This document shows positions 16,613-24,713 of a DNA stretch of 64,000 bases, piece by piece. Position 1 is the stretch's first letter; every line of letters starts with the position of its first letter. The stretch is from the NCBI RefSeq assembly GCF_025965415.1, contig NZ_JAOPWY010000085.1, positions 22,007 to 86,006 on the forward strand, read 5' to 3'. The stretch comes from Nocardioides sp. GTDB taxonomy: Bacteria > Actinomycetota > Actinomycetes > Propionibacteriales > Nocardioidaceae. The notes below the pieces were generated by a model. That model saw nothing but the letters and a program-made list of their open reading frames with translations, was not told the DNA's origin and ran no database searches. A program made the translations under genes and the position numbers.

Positions 16613-17077
16613 ATGTTCCAGCACACCGACACACAGCCGTACGACGTGCTGTCCCATGGCGACTCCGTGCTCGGACGTCCGGAGAACCTCGGCATCGGCC
16701 GCACGAGCTGCGGAGGTGCCGTCGCCGATCAGGAGGTGCCGCTGTTCGCCCTCCTCCGGTCGACCCACGGGCTGCCGCTCGACGACCGGCGGTGGTGGCC
16801 CGAACGCCCCGTGCGCCACCGGCGCGCGCCCGCTGCGGAGGCGACCGACGGGGAGGACCCCTTCGCGGCCGGGGGCCGCACCATCGTGGCGGACGGGGTG
16901 TTCCCGACCGCCCGCGAGCTGAGCCCACCCACCACCGAGCTCCTCGAGCGGACCCTCGCCGGGCTCCGGGCCTGGAGCACCGTCGCGAGCGCCGACCGGC
17001 TCCGGCCCGTGGGACGGCACCAGCTTGCTCCGAGCGTGACGCTCGCAGGCGACCGGGACGTGATCGGTCGACGGTGA
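16613..17077 (+). CDS. Hypothetical protein
   Basis: The 154-residue frame begins at an ATG with GGGAGGAG (16599-16606) in good position. I recognise no domain. The sequence is rich in Arg, Pro and Thr, has one internal cysteine (RTSCGG), and has no signal peptide or membrane helix. It ends one base before the convergent LysE-type gene. The strong ribosome site favours a real gene, but composition is less typical than that of the neighbours, so it could be spurious or recently acquired. Confidence 0.45.
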   Translation: MFQHTDTQPYDVLSHGDSVLGRPENLGIGRTSCGGAVADQEVPLFALLRSTHGLPLDDRRWWPERPVRHRRAPAAEATDGEDPFAAGGRTIVADGVFPTARELSPPTTELLERTLAGLRAWSTVASADRLRPVGRHQLAPSVTLAGDRDVIGRR

Positions 17078-17701
17078 TCAGTCGACGGTGAGCATGGTCG
17101 CGCCGAGGCCGATCATCATCGTGCCCCCGGTGGCGCTCAGCGCGTCGAGGCGCGTGGGGCGACTCGCGAACCAGGTGCGGGCTGCGCCCGCGGCCAGCGC
17201 CCACATGCTGTCGGAGGCCACGGCGAGCAGTCCGAAGACCAGTCCGAGCACCATGGTCTGGACGGCGACGGGCCCGGCCGGGTCCGTGAACTGCGGGAGG
17301 AAGGCCACGAAGAAGACGATCGTCTTCGGGTTGGTCGCCCCGACGGTGAAGCCGATCCGCACCGGGTGGCCGCGCCGGACCGGGGTGGCGTCGGCCATCG
17401 CCCGTCGCGCGTCGCTGCGGTGCCGGATCGCCTGCACGCCGAGCCAGATGACGTACCCCGCGCCGATCATCTTGATCGCGGTGTAGGCCGTCGCACTGGC
17501 CGCGACGACGGCACCGAGCCCGACGGCGACCAGGCTCACCTGGGCGAGCAGCCCGAGGGCGTTGCCGACCACGGACAGCAGCACCTCACGGCGCCCGACG
17601 GTGAGGGCACGCCCGATGGTGAAGAGCAGGCTCGGACCCGGCACCTGGATGAACAGGATGGATGCGACGAGGAAGGCGACCCACTGGCTGGACGACGGCA
17701 T
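17078..17701 (-). CDS. LysE/RhtB family amino acid exporter
   Basis: The 207-residue protein has six predicted transmembrane helices and the N-terminal family pattern FIQVPGPSLLFTIGRAL with the conserved GP motif. GFTVGATNPKTIVFFVAFLPQF carries the NPK motif typical of LysE/RhtB exporters. It should export an amino acid or a small analogue such as homoserine or threonine. Substrate cannot be assigned. A hairpin lies directly over its 5' end. Confidence 0.88.
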   Translation of the reverse strand: MPSSSQWVAFLVASILFIQVPGPSLLFTIGRALTVGRREVLLSVVGNALGLLAQVSLVAVGLGAVVAASATAYTAIKMIGAGYVIWLGVQAIRHRSDARRAMADATPVRRGHPVRIGFTVGATNPKTIVFFVAFLPQFTDPAGPVAVQTMVLGLVFGLLAVASDSMWALAAGAARTWFASRPTRLDALSATGGTMMIGLGATMLTVD

Positions 17702-17719
17702 GGCCCCAGTGTGGGGCCA
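17701..17719 (-). terminator. Short perfect hairpin between two minus-strand genes
   Basis: TGGCCCCA and TGGGGCCA (17701-17708, 17712-17719) form an 8-bp stem with a 3-base loop. It follows the M15-like gene (stop 17771) and abuts the LysE-family start, so it may terminate the former or regulate the latter. Confidence 0.45.
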
Positions 17720-17770
17720 CGCCGCCGTCGGTGTCGGACCAGTTCCGAGGAGTGGTGCGAGACGGCCGGG

Positions 17771-18268
17771 TCAGCAGCCGCAGGAGTAGTAGGTGATGTC
17801 CCAGTGGCTGCCCTCGCGGGCGTAGGCGTTGCCCGAGGGGGCCGTGTAGAGCGCCGCCCCGTCGCTGCGCGTGCCGGAGTAGGCGTAGTGGCTGGTGATG
17901 TAGCTCGAGACGCACGTCGTCGGGCTGACGTCGACCTTGTAGCCGTTCCAGTGGCTGTAGGTGCCCGACGCGTGCCCGGTCTCGGTGCCGCCGGTGATCG
18001 TGATCGCGCAGCCGCTGACCGACCGGAAGGTCTTGATCCCGGTGACGGTGTCCTGGTTGATCTGGTCGTAGGACGTGCAGGTCGAGCCGTTGCGGTTGGT
18101 GCACCCGCCGCTGGAGACGCGGGAGATGCCGGATGCCGAGAGCTGGCTGGCCGCCTGCGCGTCCGTGAGCCTGGTGACCGCGTGGGAGGGGCTGGCGAGG
18201 CCAATCACCGCGACGAACGAGGCGATGACGGCCAGGGCGGTCCTGCTGGTGCTGGTGGCACTGGGCAT
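17771..18268 (-). CDS. Secreted compact M15/hedgehog-type peptidase-like protein
   Basis: The 165-residue protein has a signal peptide ending SHA (residue 30). The mature 135 residues contain GHASGTYSHWNGYKVDVS, in which H106-x6-D113 matches the zinc motif SxHxxGxAxD of M15 D,D-peptidases. Near the C-terminus EGSHWD supplies the matching E-x2-H-W (E152, H155). Six mature cysteines (56, 64, 87, 119, 163, 165) suggest disulfides. I infer a small secreted zinc peptidase or lysin acting on peptidoglycan; a binding-only role is possible. Its 5' leader has a GGCGAG/CTCGCC hairpin at 18289-18312. Confidence 0.7.
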   Translation of the reverse strand: MPSATSTSRTALAVIASFVAVIGLASPSHAVTRLTDAQAASQLSASGISRVSSGGCTNRNGSTCTSYDQINQDTVTGIKTFRSVSGCAITITGGTETGHASGTYSHWNGYKVDVSPTTCVSSYITSHYAYSGTRSDGAALYTAPSGNAYAREGSHWDITYYSCGC

Positions 18269-18489
18269 GGGGATGACTCCGATGTCGTGGCGAGACCCCC
18301 GATGGGCTCGCCGCTCCCTCCACCCGACCCGATCCGCGACGCCGGGTCAACCCCGCGCCCAGCCCACGCGTCGGCCCCAGTCCGTGCGAGATGGCGAAGG
18401 GGAGCAGATCCTCGGGCATCCATGAGTCGCATCGTTGACGCCCGCTGCAGCGGCGTACTGGGGACGCAGCGCAGTCGAAGGTGATCACG

Positions 18490-18957
18490 ATGACCAGGGA
18501 CAGTGACTTCAAGCAGGTCGTGCGTGCGCGGATGGCCGAGACCGGGGAGACCTACACGGTCGCCCGCGCCGCGGTCGAGGCGACCCGCAGCCCGCACGAG
18601 GCGTCGTACGACGCTGCGCGGGCCGAGCAGGAGAAGCTGGTGGGCCGGCTCTTCAGCGGCGGCCGCATCGAGCGGGTCCCGGCGAGGCGCAAGGTGCGTG
18701 CCGCGGTGCTGCTGGAGGTGCTGAGCCGCTTCGAGCCGGGCCGTGACTACTCCGAGCCCGAGGTGAACGAGATCCTGCTCGGGGTGCACGACGACTTCGC
18801 CTACCTCCGCCGCGAGCTGGTCAACTACCGCTACCTCGAGCGAGGCGACGGTCGCTACCGCACCGCAGCGCAGGCGCCGCCGCGTGCGGCGGTCGAGCAC
18901 CAGGAGATCCCGGCGTGGGAGGCGCACTGGCTGCCGGCCTTCCTCTCGGGCCGATGA
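18490..18957 (+). CDS. DUF2087 domain-containing protein
   Basis: The 155-residue protein pairs an N-terminal helical segment (SDFKQVVRARMAETGETYT) that recurs in many actinobacterial proteins with a DUF2087 domain (about residues 50-120) containing FEPGRDYSEPEVNEILL and FAYLRRELVNYRYLER. DUF2087 has a winged-helix-like pattern and often follows DNA-binding regions, so a regulatory function is possible. The start is uncertain between GTG 18481 and ATG 18490. The 221-base gap upstream shows no other feature I can support. Confidence 0.75.
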   Translation: MTRDSDFKQVVRARMAETGETYTVARAAVEATRSPHEASYDAARAEQEKLVGRLFSGGRIERVPARRKVRAAVLLEVLSRFEPGRDYSEPEVNEILLGVHDDFAYLRRELVNYRYLERGDGRYRTAAQAPPRAAVEHQEIPAWEAHWLPAFLSGR

Positions 18958-18992
18958 CGGGGCAGGACCACGTCCTCTGAGGCCCGCGGCGA

Positions 18993-19790
18993 TCAGCAGC
19001 CGGACGCCTTGAAGGTGAAGGTGCTGAGGAAGACGGCCTGGTTGCCGTTCCCCCGCGCGTTCCAGTAGGTCAGCGTGATGTCCTGCACGTCACCCACGTA
19101 GGTGACCTCGATGTTGCCGGAGGCGTCGCCGTTGTCGGTGGCGACGACCCCGTTGTCGTACATCCGCCAGGGTCCCTCGGTGGTGGAGCTCTCCGCGCCG
19201 GAGACGCCCGCGCCGATGACGTAGACGTTGTCCACGTCGCGACTGGTGGCGGTGAAGGTGCGGGTGCCGCTGAGCTCCACACGGTCCCAGAAGTCGGCGG
19301 ACCGGTTGTTGCCGGCGACGTTGTTGGAGTCGATGTCGGTGATCGTGAACTTCAGGCCGGTCACGGCGCGGTCGAACTGGATCCTGAGCTCCTGACGGCT
19401 GGTGTTCCGCCCGGCCGAGATGTCCTGGTGCTGGAGCAACAGGCCGGTGCTGCCGGTGGCGCCGACGTTGGGGTAGGTCGTCGAGTTGACCGTGAGGTTG
19501 TTGCCGGTCCGGGTGTCGACGCCGACGTTCCTGCTGGTGAAGGTCGCGACCACGGGCGTGGAGCCCGCCGGCCCGTCGACCGTGGCGGTGCCCGTCTTGA
19601 CCCGGTTGGCGGCCGGGCCGGTCGTCACAGTGCTGTACGCCACGGATCCCCAGTTCAGCGTGTAGGGGTAGACCGTGGTCCCGCACGAGGCGGCGAAGGC
19701 CGGGGCACTCACGCCGACGGCGACGACCGGGACGGTCCAGGCCGCGGTCCGGACCACCGTGCGTCGTGAGGGCAGCATGACGTCGTTCAT
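18993..19790 (-). CDS. Tat-exported surface or secreted protein, unknown function
   Basis: The 265-residue protein has a twin-arginine-type signal (SRRTVVRTAAWTVPVVAVGV, cleavage after AFA) and a mature beta-rich region full of Thr, Ser, Asn and Gly. Patterns such as VTGLKFTITDIDSNN and FWDRVELSGTRTF resemble beta-sandwich surface proteins. Cysteines occur only at the start and end of the mature chain, where they could close a disulfide. No catalytic motif is visible. The ATG at 19790 is chosen over an upstream ATG at 19835 because it gives a proper signal sequence with TTGAGGATT before it. Confidence 0.7.
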   Translation of the reverse strand: MNDVMLPSRRTVVRTAAWTVPVVAVGVSAPAFAASCGTTVYPYTLNWGSVAYSTVTTGPAANRVKTGTATVDGPAGSTPVVATFTSRNVGVDTRTGNNLTVNSTTYPNVGATGSTGLLLQHQDISAGRNTSRQELRIQFDRAVTGLKFTITDIDSNNVAGNNRSADFWDRVELSGTRTFTATSRDVDNVYVIGAGVSGAESSTTEGPWRMYDNGVVATDNGDASGNIEVTYVGDVQDITLTYWNARGNGNQAVFLSTFTFKASGC

Positions 19791-20015
19791 CGAATCCTCA
19801 ATCCCACGCGGCCCCTGGCGGATCCCCACACGCATCGATGCGATGCCGCACGCCGAGACTAGGAGTGTCGGGATCGATCACCCGGTCTTGGTGATTCCTG
19901 CGGAATACCTTGAGAATCGCGCGGAAGGATGGGATCGGTGGTCCAGACACTGGTGGCGGAGAACCCGCCGCAGCAGTGCGCCCGCACCGATCGGGATACG
20001 TGCCATGCTCACCCC

Positions 20016-20837
20016 ATGCGTCGTACGCCGCGCATCCGCCGCGCCCGTGAGCCCCGTCAGCGACCACAGGTGGTGGCGCACCGGGGCAGCAGCCACGACA
20101 CCCCGGAGCACACCCTCGCCGCCTACGTGAAGGCGCTCGACGAAGGGGCCGACGCGCTCGAGTGCGACGTCCGGCTCACCGCCGACGGGCACCTCGTCTG
20201 CGTCCACGACCGCAACCTGCGACGTACGGCGGCGACCCCTGGACTGGTGTCGACGATGAACCTCGCCGAGCTGGACGAGCTCGACTTCGCGTCGTGGAAG
20301 AGCCCGTGGGCCGACCTGGACGACGAGGCACCCGCGCGCGATCCCGAGATCGGCAAGGTGCTGACGCTGCGCAAGCTGCTGGAGATGGTCGCCGACTACG
20401 ACAGGCACGTGGAGCTGGCCATCGAGACCAAGCACCCCACCCGGTACGGCGGGCTCGTCGAGCGGCGGCTGGTCGAGACGCTGGGCGACTTCGGCTGGGA
20501 CCGGGCGGGCTCGCCGGCGCGCATCATGAGCTTCTCGCTCAACGCGATGAGCCGCGTGCGCCGGCTGGCGCCCGAGCTCGACGTGGTGATGCTCGTCGAG
20601 AAGGCGCACCACTGGCCGGTGCTGCGCCCGGTGGTCGGTGACGACTGGATCATCGGCCCCGGCATCAAGGAGCTGCGCGAGCACCCGGGACTCGGCCGGC
20701 ACCTCGTGAAGGCCGGGCGGGAGGTCCACGTGTGGACCGTCAACACCGCCGAGGAGCTGGAGGTCTGCCTCGACCTCGGGGTCACCGCGGTGATCACCGA
20801 CCGCCCGTCGTACATGCTGGAGCTGCTGGGCGGATAG
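20016..20837 (+). CDS. Glycerophosphodiester phosphodiesterase family protein
   Basis: The 273-residue protein has the GDPD signature: VVAHRGSSHDTPEHTLAA at the N-terminus with catalytic His and metal-binding Glu, then GADALECDVRLTADGHLV and CVHD, and a late VHVWTVNTAEEL. It should hydrolyse glycerophosphodiesters to glycerol-3-phosphate and an alcohol. No signal peptide is seen, so it acts in the cytoplasm. Its TAG stop overlaps the likely -10 of the next gene. The 225-base gap upstream contains a perfect palindrome CGCATCGATGCG at 19831-19842. Confidence 0.88.
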   Translation: MRRTPRIRRAREPRQRPQVVAHRGSSHDTPEHTLAAYVKALDEGADALECDVRLTADGHLVCVHDRNLRRTAATPGLVSTMNLAELDELDFASWKSPWADLDDEAPARDPEIGKVLTLRKLLEMVADYDRHVELAIETKHPTRYGGLVERRLVETLGDFGWDRAGSPARIMSFSLNAMSRVRRLAPELDVVMLVEKAHHWPVLRPVVGDDWIIGPGIKELREHPGLGRHLVKAGREVHVWTVNTAEELEVCLDLGVTAVITDRPSYMLELLGG

Positions 20838-20840
20838 GTT
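20835..20840 (+). promoter_or_regulatory. -10 element for the DUF5926 gene
   Basis: TAGGTT starts within the upstream gene's stop codon and ends six bases before the ATG at 20847, consistent with a leaderless transcript separate from the GDPD message. Confidence 0.4.
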
Positions 20841-20846
20841 CTGGCA

Positions 20847-21776
20847 ATGGCCAAGAAGTCCCGCAACCGCACCCAGTCCGCCGACACCGCTCCCGGGGAG
20901 GTCGGTCCCCGCCAGCCCTGCCCCTGTGGCTCCGGGAAGCGCTACAAGGCCTGCCACGGTGCGGCGGGTGGCGCCGCGCCGACCTTCGTGGCCCGTCCCT
21001 TCGAGGGGATGCCCGACGAGTGCGACGTGATCGCGCTGCGCGAGCTCGTCCCCGCAGCGACCACGCCCCTGACCCTGGAGGACGGCCGGACGGTCCGGCT
21101 GGCCACGCTGCTCCCGGGTGCCGCGCCGGCGATGGTGCGCGAGTCCGGCGACATCTGGCTCGGTCTCCAGGTGCAGCACTCCTACGGCAACCCGGCCCGC
21201 GACCTGGGTGCCGTGCTCGAGGCGGCGCTGGCGAGCGAGGAGCCCGGCATCGTCGGCCTCCCGAACGCCCCCGGCGAGGGCCCGAGCCTGCAGGACCTGA
21301 TCACCGACACGAGCCTCGACATCACCGTCCACAAGGGCTTCGAGTACTGGATCGACGACATCCCCGAGCGCGACGCCAGCATGGAGGCGGCGCTGGAGCA
21401 GGCCAACGGCGGCGTCATGCCCACCGTGCGGTTGACCTCGGTCGAGGCCGCCTACTGGACCGACGTCGGCACCAAGGAGCACCTGCGCTGGGTCATGCCC
21501 CACCCCGAGGACCAGCTCCTCGACGCGCTGGCGCGCCTCCACGCGGCCGGCCAGGACTCGGTGGCCGAGGGGTCGCGCTTCGTCGGCATGTTCCGTGCCC
21601 ACGGGTTGCTCGCCCCGGTGTGGGACCTCCCCCTCGGCACGGGCGCCGAGGTGCTCGAGGAGCCGGCCGCACGCTTCGCCGCGGACCTCGAGGAGGCCAT
21701 GAAGGGCGGCGCGCTGACGGCCGAGGAGCGGTCGGCGCGCGCCGGTCTGGCCAATCGTCAGGTGACGATCCGGTAA
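20847..21776 (+). CDS. DUF5926 family protein with SEC-C zinc motif
   Basis: The 309-residue protein has an N-terminal SEC-C metal-binding motif, QPCPCGSGKRYKACHG (about residues 28-43), of the kind found at the end of SecA. The rest matches the actinobacterial DUF5926 family, for example FEGMPDECDVIALRELVPAA and WVMPHPEDQLLDALARLHA. The function of DUF5926 is unknown. SEC-C modules bind zinc and often mediate ribosome or chaperone contact, which is only suggestive here. A strong terminator follows. Confidence 0.85.
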   Translation: MAKKSRNRTQSADTAPGEVGPRQPCPCGSGKRYKACHGAAGGAAPTFVARPFEGMPDECDVIALRELVPAATTPLTLEDGRTVRLATLLPGAAPAMVRESGDIWLGLQVQHSYGNPARDLGAVLEAALASEEPGIVGLPNAPGEGPSLQDLITDTSLDITVHKGFEYWIDDIPERDASMEAALEQANGGVMPTVRLTSVEAAYWTDVGTKEHLRWVMPHPEDQLLDALARLHAAGQDSVAEGSRFVGMFRAHGLLAPVWDLPLGTGAEVLEEPAARFAADLEEAMKGGALTAEERSARAGLANRQVTIR

Positions 21777-21861
21777 GGAACGGTCCACATCGCCACCACG
21801 AGCCGAACACAACCGGGACAAAGGTTGTGCGGGCGCTCGCGCGCGGAGTAGATTCGTCTTC

Positions 21862-21901
21862 GCCCGGTCGTTGTTGTTTCCCCCGTCAACAACGACCGGG
21901 C
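21862..21901. terminator. Strong bidirectional terminator
   Basis: A perfect 15-bp stem (21862-21876 with 21887-21901) encloses a 10-base loop between the convergent DUF5926 and adenylate cyclase genes. Confidence 0.8.
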
Positions 21902-21903
21902 CT

Positions 21904-22932
21904 TCACGTCTCGGCAGGCTCCGGATGGTCCTCGCGACTGGGCCGCACCCGCCACGCCTCGAGGTGGTCGAAGCCCTTTGCGGAGACCCGGCGGAGCCGG
22001 CGCCAGCGCCACGACTCGTCGTCCGCGGCCGTCAGCGCCTCGTGGACGCCCGCGTCGACGAGCACCGTCCCCGGGCGGGCGGCCGAGGTCAGGCGGGAGG
22101 CCGCGTTGACGGTCGAGCCGAAGACGTCGCCGAGGCGTCGTACGACGGCTCCGTGGGCGATGCCGGCGCGCACCGCGGGGAACGGGTCGTCCGGGTCGTC
22201 GCCGCGGGCGGTCAGCGCGAGCGCGATCGTCACGGCGGCCGCCGGGTCGGCGACGGTGAAGAGCACCTCGTCGCCGATCGTCTTGATGACCTGGCCGGCG
22301 TGGTCGACCACGAGGGTGGTCGTGTCCTGCTCGAAGCGGTCCACCCACGCGACGAGCTCGGCGCCGTCGAGGCTGCGGCTCTGGGTGGTGTAGCCGACGA
22401 TGTCGACGAAGCAGACCGCCAGCAGTGCCTCGCCCTGCGTCAGCGCGCTGGTGTCGGTGAGCAGGTGCTGGGCGGCGCTGGCCAGGTGGCGGCGCCACAC
22501 GTAGGTCTGCAGCGCCTCGACGCGGGGCAGGACGTCGGTGGCCAGGTCGGCGAGCGTGGTGGCCGGGTCGCCACCCTCCACGGCGAGGCCGGCCAGCAGC
22601 GTGGTCTGCCACTCGGCGAGCCGGGCATAGCTGCGGCCCCACGTGCGCACGAGCGCCGCCTGCGACTCGGGCGGCAGGATGCCGATCTCGACCAGGTCGG
22701 CGCTCAGCCGCAGCGCCTCGACGTCGCTCTCGGCGAAGGCGACGTCCTCGTCGTCGTGGTGGGGGAAGCCGAGCTGGTGCCAGAGCGTCACGGCCCGGTC
22801 GAGGGGTACGCCGGCCCGCTGGGCGACCTGCACCCGCGTCAGGCTGGGCTCCTGGCCGAGCAGGAAGGACTCCAGGGCGTGCGCCACGTCGGCGGGGACG
22901 TCGAGCTCCGGCCCGTCCGGCTCGTCGCCCAC
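21904..22932 (-). CDS. Class III adenylate cyclase
   Basis: The 342-residue protein has an N-terminal helical regulatory region (about 1-165) and a C-terminal class III cyclase domain. Catalytic residues are all present: metal-binding D177 (CFVDIVGYT) and D221 (IGDEV), adenine-selecting K217 and D269, and transition-state N276 and R280 (NAASRL). It should make cAMP from ATP in the cytoplasm. It lies four bases downstream of a cyclic-nucleotide-binding gene, so the two are almost certainly one operon. Confidence 0.9.
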   Translation of the reverse strand: MGDEPDGPELDVPADVAHALESFLLGQEPSLTRVQVAQRAGVPLDRAVTLWHQLGFPHHDDEDVAFAESDVEALRLSADLVEIGILPPESQAALVRTWGRSYARLAEWQTTLLAGLAVEGGDPATTLADLATDVLPRVEALQTYVWRRHLASAAQHLLTDTSALTQGEALLAVCFVDIVGYTTQSRSLDGAELVAWVDRFEQDTTTLVVDHAGQVIKTIGDEVLFTVADPAAAVTIALALTARGDDPDDPFPAVRAGIAHGAVVRRLGDVFGSTVNAASRLTSAARPGTVLVDAGVHEALTAADDESWRWRRLRRVSAKGFDHLEAWRVRPSREDHPEPAET

Positions 22933-22936
22933 GGGG

Positions 22937-23311
22937 TCAGCGTCCCTCGAGGCGCCCCGCGACGGCGGCCCGCAGCGCGGCGCCGAAGGCGGGGACCTCG
23001 TCGGCCAGCTCCTCGAGGCGCTCGCTGGTGAAGTGGACGACCTTGAGCGGGGTCAGCGCGATGACGGTGGCCGAGCGCAGCGTCCGGTTGACGATGGCCG
23101 CCTCGCCGACGACGGCGCCGGGACCGAGCGTGGCGATCTCGACGCCGCTCTTGCGCACCGACACCTCGCCCTCGGTGATCAGGTAGGCCTTGTCGGCCGG
23201 GGTGCCGGCCGCGATGGGCGACCAGCCCTGCGGCAGGGTCAGCGCCCGTCCCGCGGCCAGCACGCGCTCGGCGTCGGCGGGGTCGAGGGCATCGAGGATG
23301 GAGTCGTTCAT
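22937..23311 (-). CDS. Single-domain cyclic nucleotide-binding protein
   Basis: The 124-residue protein is a lone cNMP-binding domain. Its phosphate-binding cassette GEAAIVNRTLRSATV retains the Glu (E70) and Arg (R79) that bind the ribose and phosphate of cAMP. It has no DNA-binding or effector domain. It directly precedes the adenylate cyclase with a 4-base gap, so it probably senses or buffers the product of that enzyme. A GGAG ribosome site precedes the ATG. Confidence 0.88.
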   Translation of the reverse strand: MNDSILDALDPADAERVLAAGRALTLPQGWSPIAAGTPADKAYLITEGEVSVRKSGVEIATLGPGAVVGEAAIVNRTLRSATVIALTPLKVVHFTSERLEELADEVPAFGAALRAAVAGRLEGR

Positions 23312-23369
23312 GCTCCGTCAACGATCCATCCGGGCGAACGTGATGCCCATTCGGTCAACAGCTGTCCAC

Positions 23370-24605
23370 TCAGTCGACGAGCAGGGGCTCCCGGGAGATC
23401 GGGCAGCTCATGCAGCGCGGTCCGCCACGTCCCGAGCCGAGCTCGGAGCCCGCGATCCGGACGACCTCGATCCCGGCGTCCTCGAGCCGGTCGTTGGTCT
23501 CGTCGTTGCGCTCGTAGGCCACGGCCACCCGGGGCGCGAGCGCCAGGGTGTTGTTGCCGTCGTCCCACTGCTCGCGCTCGGCGGTGACCGGGTCGAGGCC
23601 GGTGTCGATCTGGTGCAGCGTGTCGATCTGCATCGCCTTGGCGGCGGCCACGAGGAACGGCTCGGACTCGCTCACGCTCAGCGTCAGGTCGGACTCGTCG
23701 GAGCCCTGGTCGGCCAGGGTCACGGTCACCGCGCGCAGGGTGTGCGCGACGTTGGGGTACATCACGACCTTGTCGACGTCGACCATGGTGCACACGGTGT
23801 CGAGGTGCATCGTCGCGCGCTCCTGCGCGATCGGCACGGCCAGGACGGTGTGCGCGAGGTTGGCGTGGAAGACCTGGCGGGCCAGCCGCTCCACGCCGGC
23901 GGGCGTCGTACGCTCCCCGACCCCGACCGCGATCACGCCGGGGGCCAGCAGCAGGACGTCGCCGCCCTCGACGTGCTCGTTGTGCCAGCCGTGGATCTTG
24001 CGGGTGCCGGCGAAGCGCGGGTGCTCGGTGTAGATCAGCTCGGTCAGCTGGGTCTCGCGCTTGCGCGCGGGCATGGCCAGGCTGGTGACCGCGACCCGGT
24101 CGCGGACCCACACGCTGGAGTCGCGGGTGAAGAGCAGGTTGGGGAGCGGGTCGATCAGGAAGTCGTGCGGGTCGAGCAGGCTGGTCACCAGACCGTGGCC
24201 GCCGCGGACCTCGTCGTTGCGGATGCCGGCGGTCAGCACGTCGGTGAGCTCGGCGGGCGCCAGCTCGCGCAACGACTGGGCGAGGTAGCGGCGCATGGTG
24301 TCGCCGAGGTGCAGCCCCGACAGCGCACTGGTGATGGCGTGGTTGCGGGCGAGCTCGGTCTCGAGCGTCTCGGTGAGGAGCTCGGTGAGGTAGAGCACCT
24401 CGACGCCGCGCTGACGCAGCGTCTCCGCGAAGGCGTCGTGCTCGTCCTGCGCCCGGCTCACCCAGGGGATGCCGTCGAACAGCAGGCGGTCGTTGTTGCG
24501 GGGCGTCAAGCGCTTGAGCTCGTTGCCCGGGCGGTGCAGCATGACGGTGGCCAGCCGGCCGACCTCGCTGTCGGCGCCGTGGGGGCCGGATGGGGTGGAG
24601 ACCAT
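23370..24605 (-). CDS. arcA: Arginine deiminase
   Basis: The 411-residue protein should convert arginine to citrulline and ammonia. Family motifs include [48 protein letters not shown] and the C-terminal [11 protein letters not shown], where C398 is the catalytic nucleophile. No arcB, arcC or arcD is adjacent, so it is not in a full ADI operon. The ATG is six bases after TAGAGT, and two imperfect direct repeats lie over the promoter. Control by arginine, oxygen or acid is plausible but not shown. Confidence 0.95.
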   Translation of the reverse strand: MVSTPSGPHGADSEVGRLATVMLHRPGNELKRLTPRNNDRLLFDGIPWVSRAQDEHDAFAETLRQRGVEVLYLTELLTETLETELARNHAITSALSGLHLGDTMRRYLAQSLRELAPAELTDVLTAGIRNDEVRGGHGLVTSLLDPHDFLIDPLPNLLFTRDSSVWVRDRVAVTSLAMPARKRETQLTELIYTEHPRFAGTRKIHGWHNEHVEGGDVLLLAPGVIAVGVGERTTPAGVERLARQVFHANLAHTVLAVPIAQERATMHLDTVCTMVDVDKVVMYPNVAHTLRAVTVTLADQGSDESDLTLSVSESEPFLVAAAKAMQIDTLHQIDTGLDPVTAEREQWDDGNNTLALAPRVAVAYERNDETNDRLEDAGIEVVRIAGSELGSGRGGPRCMSCPISREPLLVD

Positions 24606-24611
24606 GCCGGG

Positions 24612-24617
24612 ACTCTA
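24612..24617 (-). promoter_or_regulatory. -10 element for arcA
   Basis: TAGAGT on the minus strand ends six bases before the arcA ATG. The nearest direct-repeat copy (24631-24651) would overlap the matching -35 region. Confidence 0.5.
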
Positions 24618-24630
24618 GCGCTCACCCACG

Positions 24631-24704
24631 GGGGGACACATGCCCGAGATGTCGTCGCCCGGCCGGTCGACGCCGGACCGCTCGGCGGACACGTGCCCGA
24701 GGTG
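24631..24704. repeat. Pair of 21-bp imperfect direct repeats upstream of arcA
   Basis: Copies at 24631-24651 and 24684-24704 match in 18 of 21 positions around ACAC(A/G)TGCCCGAG(A/G)TG. They are 53 bp apart, close to five helical turns. The position over and behind the arcA promoter suggests a regulator-binding pair. Confidence 0.55.
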
Positions 24705-24713
24705 CGAACGGCA

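Noticed and set aside
18269..18480. c-di-AMP (ydaO) riboswitch before the secreted M15-like gene
   Set aside because: Cell-wall enzymes often carry one, and the leader has a GGCGAG/CTCGCC hairpin, but I could not find the conserved ydaO core segments in order.
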